Shown piece after piece: positions 9,265 to 15,652 of a stretch of DNA of 64,000 nucleotides. Location of the stretch: assembly GCA_017934595.1 (NCBI GenBank), contig JAGBJG010000005.1:59080-123079 (forward strand). The letters run 5' to 3'. The position numbers were made by a program, and so were the translations under genes. How positions within the stretch are numbered: the stretch's first letter is position 1; each line of letters starts with the position of its first letter. The DNA comes from Bacilli bacterium. GTDB lineage: Bacteria; Bacillota_I; Bacilli_A; RF39; UBA660. The notes under the pieces are model-generated. The model ran no database searches, was not told the DNA's origin, and saw only the letters and a list, made by a program, of their open reading frames with translations.

Positions 9265-9450
9265 AGATGCATTAACTTGCATAAAATAAAAAGGAACACT
9301 TAATATGTCTGTGTTGGGTGTTGCCTTATGATTTTGCAATCGCCTGTCTCAGATGAGTTAGGCGATTTCCGTTATATTAAAACTATAAATAGTAAAAATA
9401 TAAGTAGGAAGATGATAATGATAAGAAAGAAGATTAAAAAATCTTTTTTC
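9265..9450 (+). ncRNA. Predicted antitoxin antisense RNA
   Basis: Transcription from the consensus promoter would begin near 9265. A plausible end is the hairpin AAGATT-AAAA-AATCTT with a T run around 9430-9450. This RNA would be about 185 nt, antisense to nearly the whole 27-codon toxin reading frame and to the 3' part of its mRNA. It contains the hairpin AATCGCCT...AGGCGATT (9338-9367), which both RNAs would display as complementary loops. A strong promoter opposite a convergent toxin mRNA is the standard arrangement of type I antitoxins such as those of the Fst, TxpA and BsrG systems. The ends are inferred. Confidence 0.6.
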
Positions 9451-9509
9451 GTCATTAATCCCACCTCCTTTCCATAGATTGGAGGCATCACCCAACTATT
9501 AAGTATTCC
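9293..9509. repeat. Long inverted arms that fold the toxin mRNA end to end
   Basis: The left arm has GGAACACTTAATA (9293-9305) and TTGGGTGTTGCCT (9314-9326). The right arm has AGGCATCACCCAA (9483-9495) and TATTAAGTATTCC (9497-9509), the inverse of the left with one difference in each 13-nt block. The toxin mRNA (about 9511 down to 9285) would carry both, so its 5' end can pair with its own 3' end over about 25 bp. The left arm read on the minus strand also forms a hairpin (AAGGcAACAC / GTGTTCCTT) followed by TTTTTATTTT, a good terminator for the toxin mRNA. End-to-end fold-back is a known inhibitory feature of hok-like toxin mRNAs. Confidence 0.75.
9372..9455 (-). CDS. 27-residue hydrophobic peptide, predicted type I toxin
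   Basis: On the minus strand a near-perfect Shine-Dalgarno sequence AAAGGAGGTGG (9461-9471) lies 5 nt ahead of ATG 9455. The peptide begins MTKKDF and continues as an unbroken run of Leu, Ile, Phe and Val to the TAA at 9372, a single membrane span with a charged N-terminus. This is the typical look of type I toxins that perforate or depolarise the membrane. The ribosome site can be masked, since CCTCC 12 nt upstream pairs with its GGAGG. I do not recognise the exact family. Promoter, ribosome site and antisense RNA together argue that it is a real gene despite its size. Confidence 0.7.
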   Translation of the reverse strand: MTKKDFLIFFLIIIIFLLIFLLFIVLI

Positions 9510-9517
9510 TGAAAAAA

Positions 9518-9546
9518 ATTATATCACGAATGTATGTTTGTGTAAA
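9518..9546 (-). promoter_or_regulatory. Promoter of the predicted toxin mRNA
   Basis: On the minus strand TTTACA (9546-9541) is followed after 17 nt by TATAAT (9523-9518). Only one base differs from the consensus. Transcription would start near 9511 and run leftwards through the 27-codon frame, convergent with the promoter at 9230. Its -35 lies back to back with that of ssrA. Confidence 0.82.
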
Positions 9547-9553
9547 TGCAAAA

Positions 9554-9581
9554 TTGACTTTATTTTATAAAATGATATAAT
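9554..9581 (+). promoter_or_regulatory. Promoter of ssrA (tmRNA)
   Basis: TTGACT (9554-9559) and TATAAT (9576-9581, within the extended form TGATATAAT) are spaced 16 nt apart. The predicted start falls on the first G of the mature tmRNA at 9590. Confidence 0.85.
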
Positions 9582-9589
9582 TTACTTAC

Positions 9590-9927
9590 GGGGTTGTTTA
9601 GATTCGACAGAATTATGTGGCTATAGACTGCAAGCCGAAGGTACGCGTTAAGTACGACAATAAAATAACTGGAAACAGAACTGAATTAGCTTTCGCTTAA
9701 GAATAATGAAGGCTGCTCCTTTATAGATTTCCCTATGATCTATATCTGGGGCTCGACTAGTAGGGTATATCAGTATATTGTCTAGTTATATTGATGAATT
9801 TTATAGACTTACTTAGTACTTGGTAGTTAACTTCTTGGTGCTAAGGAAATATACTAGTTAACTAAGCTTGTAGACGTTTATAGTTTAGTAGTTTTGGACA
9901 GGGGTGCGATTCCCCTCAACTCCACCA
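9590..9927 (+). ncRNA. ssrA: Transfer-messenger RNA (tmRNA)
   Basis: tmRNA rescues stalled ribosomes and tags the nascent chain for proteolysis. The 5' end GGGGTTGTTTAGATTCGACA and the 3' end GGTGCGATTCCCC...CAACTCCACCA are diagnostic, and the ends pair (GGGGTTG with CAACTCC) into the acceptor stem with an encoded CCA. The tag frame ends GAA TTA GCT TTC GCT TAA, giving a tag that closes in ELAFA rather than the common ALAA. The resume codon is probably near ACT GGA AAC, giving a roughly ten-residue tag TGNRTELAFA; this start is an alignment guess. Pseudoknot-rich sequence fills the remainder. It is a one-piece tmRNA just downstream of smpB. Confidence 0.97.
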
Positions 9928-9939
9928 TTTGAATATTAT

Positions 9940-9970
9940 GATTCAGATTTTAAATTTGAATCTTTTATTT
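9940..9970 (+). terminator. Terminator after ssrA
   Basis: GATTCA...TGAATC form a stem with an inner ATTT/AAAT extension, followed by TTTTATTTT, 13 nt beyond the tmRNA CCA end. Confidence 0.7.
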
Positions 9971-10016
9971 TGCTAATTTTTTATATAATGATATAATTAT
10001 TTTAGAAAAATATAGA

Positions 10017-10059
10017 AAATGTTAAGCGTGGTTGACAAACTTCAAATGTTAATTGGTAG
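10017..10059 (+). promoter_or_regulatory. Operator-like block shared by two XRE genes, copy 1
   Basis: The block reads AAATGTTAA, six variable bases, TTGACAAACTTC, ten variable bases, TGGTAG, in the same order and spacing as the block at 63659-63701. The inner part is an imperfect dyad (CTTC...GGTAG). It lies 34 nt downstream of an extended -10 box TGATATAAT (9989-9997) and 45 nt before the XRE start, so it may sit in the leader or form a second promoter with TTGACA as -35. Confidence 0.6.
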
Positions 10060-10104
10060 TGCGCAACTGATATTTTTGATGTAGTTTTAGTGTGAGGTGA
10101 TTTT

Positions 10105-10725
10105 ATGAAGATTAATGAAAAAATTTATTCATTAAGAAAACAAGCTGGTTTATCACAAGAAGAACTTGCAGATAAACTAAATGTGTCGAGACAAACAGTC
10201 TCAAAATGGGAATTAGGTGATAGTACTCCTGATTTCGATAAAATAGTTCCATTATGTAATATATTTGGAATTACAACTGAGGAATTACTTAGAGATAAAA
10301 AAATAGATATGGAAGTAGATAATAATAAACCTGATGTTATTAAAGCTGCTTTAATATCTATATCTGTATTACTATATTTTATAGGTATAGTTTTTATAGT
10401 ATTTGGTGAAGAATATTTAAATTTAAGTGATGGCATATTAGTACCTATATTCTTATTCATATGTGGTTTAGCTACAGCTACTATTGTATTTACTTGTATG
10501 ACAAGACCAAGTAAAAAAGAAAAGAAAGAAGAAATAGAAAATAAAAATCCAGTATTAAAAGGTATTATAAGTATTGTTGCTTTACTAACTACATGTGTAT
10601 ACTTATTAGTTAGTTTTACAACTATGGCATGGCATATTACTTGGATAATTTGGGTTATTTTTGCTTTAATAGTTAGAATAATTGAATTAATATTCGTAGT
10701 TAGAGGTGACTCAAATGAAGAATAA
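10105..10725 (+). CDS. XRE-family regulator with C-terminal membrane domain
   Basis: The N-terminal ~65 residues form a Cro/CI-type helix-turn-helix (LRKQAGLSQEELADKLNVSR, then QTVSKWELGDSTPDFDKIV). The rest contains about four membrane helices (~75-95, ~105-125, ~150-168, ~175-198), so the DNA-binding domain is tethered at the membrane. GAGGTGATTTT precedes the ATG. It overlaps the DUF4097 gene by 11 bp, a common pairing in Firmicutes for envelope-responsive operons. The conserved block upstream suggests autoregulation or a regulator shared with the XRE gene at 63.7 kb. The signal sensed is unknown. Confidence 0.88.
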   Translation: MKINEKIYSLRKQAGLSQEELADKLNVSRQTVSKWELGDSTPDFDKIVPLCNIFGITTEELLRDKKIDMEVDNNKPDVIKAALISISVLLYFIGIVFIVFGEEYLNLSDGILVPIFLFICGLATATIVFTCMTRPSKKEKKEEIENKNPVLKGIISIVALLTTCVYLLVSFTTMAWHITWIIWVIFALIVRIIELIFVVRGDSNEE

Positions 10726-11503
10726 AGTAGCAATTTCCCTAATAGTTATCTTATCAGTATGCGTAATTATATTAACTGGTGGAATGATATATTTATTAAA
10801 TGGTGGTAGTAAAATAAAATTAGATTTCATGTTTGGTAATAGAAATATGATATTAGTTGATAATTATACTACTGAAGCAATTAATATTAATAAAATATAT
10901 CTAAATTTAAATAGTACTGATGTAGAAATAAATGAATCAATAGATAACAATGTTAAAGTAGAATATTATAGTAACAGAGATAATAATGCGAAAATAGAAT
11001 ATGAAGAGGGTGTTTTATCTGTTAATGAGGAAAAATATGATACATCATGTATTGGTATATGTAATACTAGAAGAAAAGTAATTGTTAGTGTACCTAGTGA
11101 TTATAAAACTAATTATGAAGTAAAATTAAAAAGTGGTGATTTGAAATCAAATATTGATTTATCAGGCAATAATATGGCTGTATCAACAATGAGTGGAGAT
11201 GTCAAACTAAATAAAGTAAGTGATATTTCTATATCTGCTATGAGTGGAGATATTATAGTTGATGATATAGTTGGTACTATTTCTTTTTCAACAATGAGTG
11301 GTGATGTGAGAATAAGAAATTTCAATATTACTTCTAATTCAACAGTATCAACAATGAGTGGTGATGTTAAAATTAATTATTTATCTGGATCTTATGTTGA
11401 GTCATCTACTAAAAGTGGTGATATAAAAATAAATAATAATGATAGAAAAAGTGATATAGTATTAAAAATAAATACATCAAGTGGAGATATTAGTATTAAC
11501 TAA
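10715..11503 (+). CDS. Membrane-anchored DUF4097 beta-helix protein
   Basis: After an N-terminal membrane anchor (residues ~6-28) the protein turns into regular repeats built on SGDV/SGDI: TMSGDVKLNKV, AMSGDIIVDDI, TMSGDVRIRNF, TMSGDVKINYL, TKSGDIKIN and SSGDISIN. This is the right-handed beta-helix pattern of DUF4097 adhesin-like proteins. I start it at ATG 10715, since GAGGTGA lies just upstream; a GTG at 10706 is part of that site. It is co-transcribed with the membrane XRE regulator, and DUF4097 proteins are usually found beside such regulators. A role as envelope scaffold or co-sensor is inferred; the function is not established. Confidence 0.85.
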   Translation: MKNKVAISLIVILSVCVIILTGGMIYLLNGGSKIKLDFMFGNRNMILVDNYTTEAININKIYLNLNSTDVEINESIDNNVKVEYYSNRDNNAKIEYEEGVLSVNEEKYDTSCIGICNTRRKVIVSVPSDYKTNYEVKLKSGDLKSNIDLSGNNMAVSTMSGDVKLNKVSDISISAMSGDIIVDDIVGTISFSTMSGDVRIRNFNITSNSTVSTMSGDVKINYLSGSYVESSTKSGDIKINNNDRKSDIVLKINTSSGDISIN

Positions 11504-11513
11504 TATCTTTTTT
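11486..11513 (+). terminator. Terminator overlapping the DUF4097 stop
   Basis: GATATTAG (11486-11493) pairs with CTAATATC (11500-11507) over a six-base loop, followed by TTTTTT. The stop codon lies inside the hairpin, a recurrent design in this window. Confidence 0.88.
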
Positions 11514-11641
11514 ATTGATTATAAAATAAATATAGTGTATTATATAAAGGCAAGGAAATATTATATATTAGGATGAAATGATTATTTTATCTTTTTTCTT
11601 GAGTTTAAATTATATGTTGCTATTTTAAGGGGATGATGCTA

Positions 11642-12481
11642 ATGCTAGATTTTAAAATAAAAATAGCTGATAATTCTAATATATTTAATGTTATTGAGGA
11701 TATAGATACTAAGAATATTAGAATTAATGACGAAGATAAATATAAGAGCATAGTTAGTAGTGCGACAGGTATACCTATAAATTATATAGAAAATTCTCGT
11801 ATGGATGAATTTAATGGGTGGCATAAAGTTGATGATATTTGGTATAGATTTAAATATGTAAGTGATTTCTCGGCAATCAATGAAATATTAGGAGAATACA
11901 TATCTGGATGTTTCAATCTTCCAACCGCGAAGTATTACCTTGCAAAAAATGGTGATATTAGTGGTGTTGTAACTCCTAATTTCTGTAGTAATGATAAATC
12001 ATATATAACTTTAAAAGAACTCGGTTATAAAAGTACATCTAATTTTGATTTATTAGATGATTTAGAACTTGATTATGAAGATGTAATAGACACATTAAAA
12101 AGAGTAATTGTAAGAGATTTTTATGCATCTGAATCAGATAGGTATAACAGAAATTTGATGTTCGAATATTGCGGTGATGAATTATACTTAGCACCTTTAT
12201 ATGATTATGAATTATCTTTTGTAAACAAGCATAATTATTTGTTTGTCGGCTTACTCGCAACTTTTGATATTCGCGATATTAATACACAAGATATACTTAG
12301 AAATGATGAAGCATTTATGGATGCAATTAATGTAATTATGGATATTAATATGAATAGATTATTAGAAAAACTTGAAGATGAATTTAAGGTTTTATTAGAC
12401 CGTGATACTAAGAAATTTTATACTAATCACGATACAAAAATTAAAAATTATATACGAAAATATAATTTAATTGGAGATTGA
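11642..12481 (+). CDS. HipA/CtkA-like protein-kinase-fold protein
   Basis: The 279-residue protein carries the C-terminal signature of HipA/CtkA kinases: RDFYASESDRYNRNLMF, matching the catalytic D-R-x-x-x-N loop, then ELYLAPLYDYELSF, matching the metal-binding LAPLYD motif. The N-terminal part includes IWYRFKYVSDF and GEYISGCFNLPTAKYYLAK, compatible with a small lobe. It lacks the usual HipA N-terminal subdomain and no HipB partner is adjacent. Of three nearby ATGs I chose 11642, nine bases after AAGGGG; 11633 and 11636 are alternatives. It ends in TGA and is followed one base later by a small membrane protein, so the two are probably co-expressed. The target is unknown. Confidence 0.55.
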   Translation: MLDFKIKIADNSNIFNVIEDIDTKNIRINDEDKYKSIVSSATGIPINYIENSRMDEFNGWHKVDDIWYRFKYVSDFSAINEILGEYISGCFNLPTAKYYLAKNGDISGVVTPNFCSNDKSYITLKELGYKSTSNFDLLDDLELDYEDVIDTLKRVIVRDFYASESDRYNRNLMFEYCGDELYLAPLYDYELSFVNKHNYLFVGLLATFDIRDINTQDILRNDEAFMDAINVIMDINMNRLLEKLEDEFKVLLDRDTKKFYTNHDTKIKNYIRKYNLIGD

Positions 12482-12482
12482 T

Positions 12483-12974
12483 ATGGAAAAGAAAGCTAAG
12501 AAAAAGATTTTTACTGTTATAACTTTAAGTATGGTTTTATGGATATATAGTCATGATCATAAGTATAGTAGTAATTATGAAGTATTGGATGATATTGCAT
12601 ATGCTAGATATGAAAACGGAAATATTTATATTGGTAATGAAGAATATATAAATTCTTTAATTGATATATCTGAATATGATATTTTAGTAGTAGATGAAAG
12701 AAATAGTAGTGATCCTAATTTTAAAATTATTAATTCATATCGAATAACAGATAAGGACACGAGAAATGATATTATCTGTGCCATATGCGATTATAATAGT
12801 GAATATCCATGTGATTATTATAGAAGTGTTGAATCAATGCGACTAGAATGGTTTATCCATAACGTATCATATAATCTTCATTATGAAGTTGATAGATCTC
12901 GTGATGTAGATTTTGAAATCAGTGAAGAAGACGATTATGATAGTAAAGTATTAAGTAAATTATTTAAATTATAA
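12483..12974 (+). CDS. Small anchored protein paired with the HipA-like gene
   Basis: This 163-residue protein begins with a basic stretch and one weak hydrophobic segment (KKIFTVITLSMVLWIYSH), then a soluble domain. The motif SMRLEWFIHNVSYNLHYEVDRSRDVDFE near residue 120 resembles a short hypothetical family in clostridia (EWxxHNxxYxLhxxRxRxxDVDxx); I recognise the pattern but not a function. ATG 12483 follows TTGGAG with the usual spacing, and the gene begins one base after the HipA-like stop. The coupling suggests a functional pair, for example kinase and substrate or antitoxin, which is only inference. Confidence 0.5.
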   Translation: MEKKAKKKIFTVITLSMVLWIYSHDHKYSSNYEVLDDIAYARYENGNIYIGNEEYINSLIDISEYDILVVDERNSSDPNFKIINSYRITDKDTRNDIICAICDYNSEYPCDYYRSVESMRLEWFIHNVSYNLHYEVDRSRDVDFEISEEDDYDSKVLSKLFKL

Positions 12975-12997
12975 AATAGCGTTATTGCTATTTTTTT
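12974..12997 (+). terminator. Terminator after the HipA-like pair
   Basis: AAATAGC (12974-12980) pairs with GCTATTT (12987-12993) and is followed by a T run. An extended -10 box TGATATAAT (12997-13005) for the next gene begins at the end of the T run. Confidence 0.85.
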
Positions 12998-13021
12998 GAT
13001 ATAATATCCGTGGTGATGCAG

Positions 13022-13864
13022 ATGAAACTAATTTTAATACCAAATAGTATAGATAATATTAAAAATCTACATAAAAAAGTAGATGGTTTCATATTGCCTA
13101 TAAAAGATTTATCAGTTAACTATAATTATTATATAGATATTAATGAATTAGATGATATTATGTCTATTTTAAAAGATAAAGAAGTATTTATATCTTTAAA
13201 TAAAAATATGCATAATAAAGATTTAGAAATATTAAAAGAAACATTATTAAAACTAGAAGAATATGATATTAAAGGTATTATTTATTATGATGTATCTTTA
13301 GTAAATTTAAAGAAAGAATTAAATTTGAAAAATGATTTAGTATGGGGAGCTGAACATCTAGTAAATAATTATGGAACAATTAATTATTGGCATGATGAAG
13401 GTGTTAATTATGCTTATTTATCAAGTGAAATAACAAAAAATGAAATATTAGAAATAAAAGAAAAAGCTAAATCTAAACTAATGATGAATATATTTGGCTA
13501 TGTACCAATATTTACTTCTAAAAGAAACTTGGTTAATAATTATTTAGAAACTTTTGATAAAGAAAAATTATCAAATATATATTATATGCATAAAGAAGGA
13601 ATAACTTATCCTTTAATGGATACTAAAAATGGTACTGTGGCTTATTCTGGATTTGTATTAAATGGTATAAAAGAATATTTTGATTTAAATTTAGATTATT
13701 ATGTTATAAATAGTTTTTTAATAGATGATATTGAAACTATACTTGACATATTTAGTGAATTAAACGAAGCTAACTTGGAAAAATGTTACCAAAAACTAAA
13801 TAATATAATAGGCAATATGGATGACGGTTTTTTACATAAGGAAACAATATATAAAGTAAAGTAG
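13022..13864 (+). CDS. trhP1: U32-peptidase-like tRNA hydroxylation protein (YrrN/TrhP1-like)
   Basis: The 280-residue protein precedes a full U32 family protein by 8 bp, as yrrN precedes yrrO in Bacillus subtilis, where the pair makes 5-hydroxyuridine at the tRNA wobble position. It shows a degenerate U32 TIM-barrel pattern: IKGIIYYDVSLVNL, VWGAEHLVNNYGTINYW, VNYAYLSSEITKNEI and IFGYVPIFTSKRNLV (cf. HG-type loops of the family). Start ATG 13022 follows GGTGAT; the upstream GTG is inside the ribosome site. The -10 box TATAAT (13000-13005) lies only 6 nt before GGTGAT. The assignment leans on context as well as sequence. Confidence 0.7.
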   Translation: MKLILIPNSIDNIKNLHKKVDGFILPIKDLSVNYNYYIDINELDDIMSILKDKEVFISLNKNMHNKDLEILKETLLKLEEYDIKGIIYYDVSLVNLKKELNLKNDLVWGAEHLVNNYGTINYWHDEGVNYAYLSSEITKNEILEIKEKAKSKLMMNIFGYVPIFTSKRNLVNNYLETFDKEKLSNIYYMHKEGITYPLMDTKNGTVAYSGFVLNGIKEYFDLNLDYYVINSFLIDDIETILDIFSELNEANLEKCYQKLNNIIGNMDDGFLHKETIYKVK

Positions 13865-13872
13865 GTGATTAT

Positions 13873-15054
13873 ATGCCAGAATTATTATCTCCAGCAGGAG
13901 ATTTAGAAAGATTAAAATACGCGATTTTATATGGTGCGGATGCAGTATATGTAGGTGGTAATGTACTTGGGTTACGTGCTAATGCTATTAATTTTACTAT
14001 GGATGAATTAAAAGAAGGAACTAAATTTGTTCATGACCATGGTAAAAAAATATATGTAACTGTTAATATAGTATTACATAATAAAGAAATTAAATTAGTT
14101 AAAAATTATTTAAAAGAATTAGAAAGTATTGGTGTAGATGCGATTATCGTAAGTGATCCATTAATAGTTGATACAGCTTTGAAAGAAACTAATTTAGACG
14201 TCCACTTATCCACACAACAATCTACTTTAAATGTAGAAGCATGTAAGTATTGGGTATCTAAAGGCGTTAAAAGAATAGTTTTAGGTAGAGAAGTATCTAA
14301 AGAAGAAATTAAAGAAATAATTGATAATGTAGATGTTGACATAGAATGCTTTATTCATGGTGCTATGTGTGCTGGATATAGTGGTAGATGCGTTTTATCA
14401 AATTATCTTACTAATAGGGATGCTAATAGAGGTGGATGTAGTCAAATATGTAGATGGGATTTTGACTTATTAGATGAAAATAAAACTAAAATCGAAGCAG
14501 AAAAACCATTTACTTTTTGTACTAAAGATTTATCTATGCTTAAATATATAGGTGATATGATAGATTTAGGTATTAAATCATTTAAAATAGAAGGTAGAAT
14601 GAGATCTATTTATTATTTAGCTACTGTAGTAAGTGTATATAGAAAAGCTATAGATGATTATTTATCTGGTAAATATGAATATAATTCATATTTAGAGAAT
14701 ATACTAAATAGAGTAGCTAATAGAGATTCTATTCCACAATTTTTCGATGGAAATCAAAGTAAAAATACTAACTATTATAATGGTAGAATAGAATTATCTA
14801 ATCAAGACTTCTTAGGTGTAGTTAAAGATTATAAGGATGGATACGCAACTATAGAAGAAAGAAATTATTTTGAAAAAGGTTATGTTGTAGAATTCTTTGG
14901 TCCTAATATTGAACCATTTGAATATACTATAGATGAAATATTAGATGGTGATAATTTAATTGATGTAGTAAGACATCCAGGTCAAATTGTGAGAATAAAA
15001 ATAGATAGAAAATTATCGGCTAATGATATAATGCGTATTAAAGTTGACAAATAG
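13873..15054 (+). CDS. trhP2: U32 family protein TrhP2 (YrrO), tRNA uridine-34 hydroxylation
   Basis: The 393-residue protein has all hallmarks of the TrhP/RlhA U32 family: MPELLSPAGDLERLKYAILY at the N-terminus, GADAVYVGG, ECFIHGAMCAGYSGRC and NRGGCSQICRWDF, whose four conserved Cys residues are thought to bind an iron-sulfur cluster, and IKSFKIEGRMRS. TrhP-type proteins, with prephenate-derived cofactor chemistry, install 5-hydroxyuridine in wobble position 34 of tRNAs. The order trhP1-trhP2-greA matches B. subtilis yrrN-yrrO-(udk)-greA without udk. The last codons carry the greA promoter. Confidence 0.9.
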   Translation: MPELLSPAGDLERLKYAILYGADAVYVGGNVLGLRANAINFTMDELKEGTKFVHDHGKKIYVTVNIVLHNKEIKLVKNYLKELESIGVDAIIVSDPLIVDTALKETNLDVHLSTQQSTLNVEACKYWVSKGVKRIVLGREVSKEEIKEIIDNVDVDIECFIHGAMCAGYSGRCVLSNYLTNRDANRGGCSQICRWDFDLLDENKTKIEAEKPFTFCTKDLSMLKYIGDMIDLGIKSFKIEGRMRSIYYLATVVSVYRKAIDDYLSGKYEYNSYLENILNRVANRDSIPQFFDGNQSKNTNYYNGRIELSNQDFLGVVKDYKDGYATIEERNYFEKGYVVEFFGPNIEPFEYTIDEILDGDNLIDVVRHPGQIVRIKIDRKLSANDIMRIKVDK

Positions 15055-15072
15055 TAAAAAGTATTGTATTAT
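15044..15072 (+). promoter_or_regulatory. Promoter of greA
   Basis: TTGACA (15044-15049) is followed after 17 nt by TATTAT (15067-15072). The -35 box overlaps the last codons and stop of trhP2. Confidence 0.85.
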
Positions 15073-15101
15073 TTTAACGTATTTAAATTTGAGGTGAAAT
15101 C

Positions 15102-15575
15102 ATGAAAGATGAAAATAAAGTATATATGACTCAAGAGGGTCTAGAAAAATTAAAATTAGAATTAGATGATTTAAAGAATAATAAAAGACCAGAAATTATT
15201 CAATCATTAAAAGAAGCAAGAGCATTAGGAGATTTATCTGAAAACGCTGAATATGATGCAGCTAGAAGTGCTCAAGCAGAATGTGAAGCTAGAATCGTTG
15301 AACTTGAATCTATGATTGAAAATGTTGAAATAATTTCTGATGAAATTAAGAAAGACAAAGTAAGTGTAGGTGTTACTGTTACTATTGAATATGTTGGTGA
15401 TGACGATTCAGAAACTTATACTATCGTTGGTAGTAAAGAAGTTGATTTAGCTAATAATAAAATATCTAATGAATCACCAATTGCACAAGCTATTATGGGT
15501 GCTAAAGTAGGAGATGTTAAGACAGTAAATTCACCAGGTGGATCATACGAAGTTAAGATAGTTAAGATTGCATAA
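15102..15575 (+). CDS. greA: Transcription elongation factor GreA
   Basis: GreA rescues backtracked RNA polymerase by stimulating cleavage of the nascent RNA 3' end. The 157-residue length is standard. The N-terminal coiled coil carries the tip motif LGDLSENAEYDAAR with the conserved acidic pair (Asp and Glu of GDLSENAEY), and the C-terminal FKBP-like domain shows ISNESPIAQAIMGAKVGD. GAGGTGAAATC precedes the ATG. It has its own promoter and terminator and is thus a single-gene unit. Confidence 0.97.
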   Translation: MKDENKVYMTQEGLEKLKLELDDLKNNKRPEIIQSLKEARALGDLSENAEYDAARSAQAECEARIVELESMIENVEIISDEIKKDKVSVGVTVTIEYVGDDDSETYTIVGSKEVDLANNKISNESPIAQAIMGAKVGDVKTVNSPGGSYEVKIVKIA

Positions 15576-15592
15576 TTTAGCTATCTTTTTTT
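15555..15592 (+). terminator. Terminator after greA
   Basis: AAGATAG (15555-15561) pairs with CTATCTT (15581-15587), followed by a T run. The stem includes the last codons and stop of greA. Confidence 0.85.
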
Positions 15593-15652
15593 GTGATTTA
15601 ATCTATATTTTTTATAGTATCTATGATAAAATAATAGAGTGGAGTTGGTAGT

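Noticed and set aside
9338..9367. Hairpin AATCGCCT...AGGCGATT as a bidirectional intrinsic terminator of the toxin-antitoxin RNAs, as in par of pAD1
   Set aside because: Neither side has a T run. Better terminators exist at 9430-9450 (plus) and 9285-9326 (minus). It is more likely a recognition loop.
9328..9477. 49-codon plus-strand frame (MILQSPVSDELG...) through the predicted antitoxin RNA
   Set aside because: Its only possible ribosome site is shared with an 8-codon frame ahead of it, its composition is unlike a protein, and the opposite strand has much better signals.
10125..10733. Long minus-strand frame opposite the membrane XRE gene
   Set aside because: It mirrors the coding strand, and the XRE frame has a clear helix-turn-helix and ribosome site.
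9231..12481. Mycoplasma code (UGA as Trp) for this Mollicutes-like genome
   Set aside because: smpB and the HipA-like gene end naturally at TGA at the expected lengths, and Trp is encoded by TGG throughout.
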